Source: Aphanomyces cochlioides (Eukaryota; Oomycota; Saprolegniomycetes; Saprolegniales; Verrucalvaceae). Taken from it: a DNA stretch of 64,000 bases. The DNA lies in contig JAHQRK010000012.1 in assembly GCA_019828595.1 (NCBI GenBank), positions 1,240,001 through 1,304,000 on the forward strand. The letters run 5' to 3'. Positions 62,566-64,000 of the stretch are shown here, one piece after another. Positions within the stretch are counted from its first letter, which is position 1; each line of letters starts with the position of its first letter. The translations under genes and the position numbers were made by a program. The notes beneath the pieces were generated by a model. The model had not been told where the DNA came from and did not search any database. It was given only the letters and a program-made list of their open reading frames with translations.

Positions 62566-63997
62566 CGAATGCTGTTAACGAGCTGTCTGTAGGCTGGTAG
62601 GCATCAATACTGAGCTGCCATATCCGCGAAGACATCTCGGTTTTGCACACACGATTCAGTTCTTCCGCAAAGTATTGCCCGAACAGCGACTTCAGCAAAG
62701 CCCAGAGCGTGGATGGTGCCAACATGCGGCCATGTTTGGCTGGAAGCCACGCTACTGGCTGACGAGTGAGGTACAAGATCCACGCGTCATTTCTGAAGAC
62801 TAACGGAGCTTGCACAGCGATCCATAGTTCGAAAGCGGCAAGAGCATCTTCCACTTGATCCGTTGGGAAGGCAGGGTGTTTTGGTGCGTCCTCGAAGAAA
62901 CCCAAGACGCTTGAGATTTCTTCAAGCCTGGTCCACTTTGGATGTTCTTGAAAGGTAAACTTGAATCCATTCGTGAATGAATCGACCACTGGTAGTTGTG
63001 TCGCCGACGTCCAACGTTGCCAAGCGTGCATACGGACGACCTTGAGGTAATCACTGTACGTATGTGTGGCTAACTTGGTTAGGACGACGTTCATGCTTTG
63101 GGTGTGGGAATGGATGACTTTCCAGAGTCCGTCAACGTTGCATCGACGTATGTAGTCGACAACATCAAGTTCCGTTCCGGAGATGTCCGTGGTGTTGGCT
63201 TGGTTGTGGTGTTGGAAGGCAGCTCCTTCCCCAACGCTGGCTTGGAGCACTTGGACAAGCTCCTCCATGGTGAGGTTGTCTGGGTGCCAGCAAAGCTTGC
63301 TGTCGACAACATGTTGCCTCTTCACGAAGGCGTCACGTGCTTTCAAGCTTTCTTCTGGGATCTTCTTGATCGCAGGTATGTACACACGAGTTGGTGTTTC
63401 ATGCTGAGAATCCACTGGCATAGTAGTTGCTTCGATGGTTGCGAGAGCATTGAAGAAGTTGTCGGAGGCCCACGATACAAATGATGGGGACGCTTGTGCA
63501 GCGGCTACTCGCTTCTTCGAACGAGGTACAACAAATCCATCTTCGTCGACAGATTGACTCGTGGTGCGTTTAGTTGATTTTGGATCGACTTCCATGTTGG
63601 TGCTCAACTGCGATGAAGCAGGAGGAACAATTGGCTCGGTCTCTAGAGGTGTGACTTCCATGTCTTGTGGCTCTTCCTCTCTACCCTGGAGTAAAGGTTC
63701 TTCGTTTGATTTTGGCTCGGTATGAGGAGGGATCACTTCCATATTTTGTGACTCTTCACCCTGACCTTGGATTATAGGTTCTTCGTGTTGTTTTTCCTCG
63801 TTGACTTTGGCGCGTTTGGTTTGTTTGGCTCCTTGGTCCACTGCGCCTTGTCCTTCTGGTTCCGGCACTTGTTTCTCCGGACTTTGCATCAACGCTGCGG
63901 CGTGGTCCAAGTCCAAGCAATGAGGTGAAGCAGAAGAGGTGCGAGAAGCCGAGCGTTGGAAGTTCTTGACAAACACATTGTAGGCCACACCATCCAT
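62516..63997 (-). CDS. LINE ORF1 protein (possibly 5' truncated by window)
   Basis: 493 codons from ATG 63997, three bases from the window edge, so a longer N-terminus is possible. The first 170 residues are acidic and low complexity with a duplicated unit of 27 residues (starting EEPIIQGQGEE at 72 and EEPLLQGREEE at 99). A basic patch (RSKKRVAAAQ, near 155) precedes a folded part of about 330 residues rich in Trp and Leu. I do not recognise an RRM or CCHC motif. By position it should be the RNA-binding partner of ORF2. It ends YQPTDSSLTAFVGNDNT and overlaps ORF2 by about 50 nt in another frame. Confidence 0.75.
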   Translation of the reverse strand: MDGVAYNVFVKNFQRSASRTSSASPHCLDLDHAAALMQSPEKQVPEPEGQGAVDQGAKQTKRAKVNEEKQHEEPIIQGQGEESQNMEVIPPHTEPKSNEEPLLQGREEEPQDMEVTPLETEPIVPPASSQLSTNMEVDPKSTKRTTSQSVDEDGFVVPRSKKRVAAAQASPSFVSWASDNFFNALATIEATTMPVDSQHETPTRVYIPAIKKIPEESLKARDAFVKRQHVVDSKLCWHPDNLTMEELVQVLQASVGEGAAFQHHNQANTTDISGTELDVVDYIRRCNVDGLWKVIHSHTQSMNVVLTKLATHTYSDYLKVVRMHAWQRWTSATQLPVVDSFTNGFKFTFQEHPKWTRLEEISSVLGFFEDAPKHPAFPTDQVEDALAAFELWIAVQAPLVFRNDAWILYLTRQPVAWLPAKHGRMLAPSTLWALLKSLFGQYFAEELNRVCKTEMSSRIWQLSIDAYQPTDSSLTAFVGNDNTRLQRRNNLLY

Positions 63998-64000
63998 CTT

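Larger units (their letters stand above)
58393..64000 (-). mobile_element. L1-like non-LTR retrotransposon, runs off right edge
   Basis: Two overlapping minus-strand ORFs, ORF1 (63997-62516) and ORF2 (62565-58393), in L1 order. ORF2 is uninterrupted for 1390 codons with endonuclease, reverse transcriptase and C-terminal zinc region. The 5' end lies beyond the window; the 3' end is below 58393 and not sharply defined. An intact ORF2 suggests a young, possibly active copy. Confidence 0.85.

Noticed and set aside
1..64000. CRISPR arrays, bacterial operons, ribosome-binding sites, rRNA
   Set aside because: Nothing resembling these was seen; the spliced genes and transposons show the DNA is eukaryotic nuclear.

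Overview
This window looks like nuclear DNA of an oomycete, most likely a saprolegnian of the Aphanomyces type. Three host genes could be resolved exon by exon and all use very short GT-AG introns (37-50 nt). The host families are ones I know from oomycetes: CxH-GGG 'WRKY19-like' zinc knuckles, a FYVE-GAF protein, a short HSF, an unusual bZIP, and small proteins with a Cys plus LHTLCEVHR signature. The transposon set (PIF/Harbinger, copia, chromodomain Ty3/gypsy with a second RNase H, L1-like LINE) also fits. The species call is inference.

Layout. 1-450: start of a minus-strand gene running off the edge. 452-3004: complete PIF/Harbinger element with perfect 24-bp TIRs and TAA target duplications. 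3348-8332: complete copia element (minus strand) with LTRs, a GAAAC duplication and damaged genes. 8812-11316: a 13-exon secreted or lumenal LCAT/PDAT-type acyltransferase, then tRNA-Thr(TGT). 12-17 kb: minus-strand small Cys-rich ORF, a zinc-knuckle protein and a 5-exon FYVE-GAF-START-like protein. 18041-25645: a 22-exon gene for a 2232-residue protein made of 11 tandem calcium-sensor modules (33 EF-hand loops). 25.8-26.6 kb: bZIP. 26.6-38.3 kb: gene-poor DNA with a GC-rich dispersed repeat, decayed SWIM-bearing transposase remnants and a 91-bp satellite array. 38.3-38.9 kb: HSF-type factor. 42-44.4 kb: two paralogous oomycete-type small genes, the second broken and abutting the next element. 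44440-56534: a 12-kb chromovirus-like gypsy element with nearly identical 0.6-kb LTRs, a broken gag-pol, an antisense coiled-coil ORF and a separate tandem chromodomain-like ORF. 58393-64000: L1-like LINE with a long intact ORF2 and ORF1, running to the right edge.

Functionally the host genes are signalling and regulatory (calcium sensing, phosphoinositide-linked membrane recruitment, three transcription-factor-like proteins) plus one lipid acyltransferase. Five host gene starts share a palindromic ATCCGGATAA-type motif, usually 43-64 nt upstream of the chosen ATG. This is the best candidate for an undescribed regulatory element here. The giant EF-hand protein and the accessory ORFs of the gypsy element are the other leading novelties.
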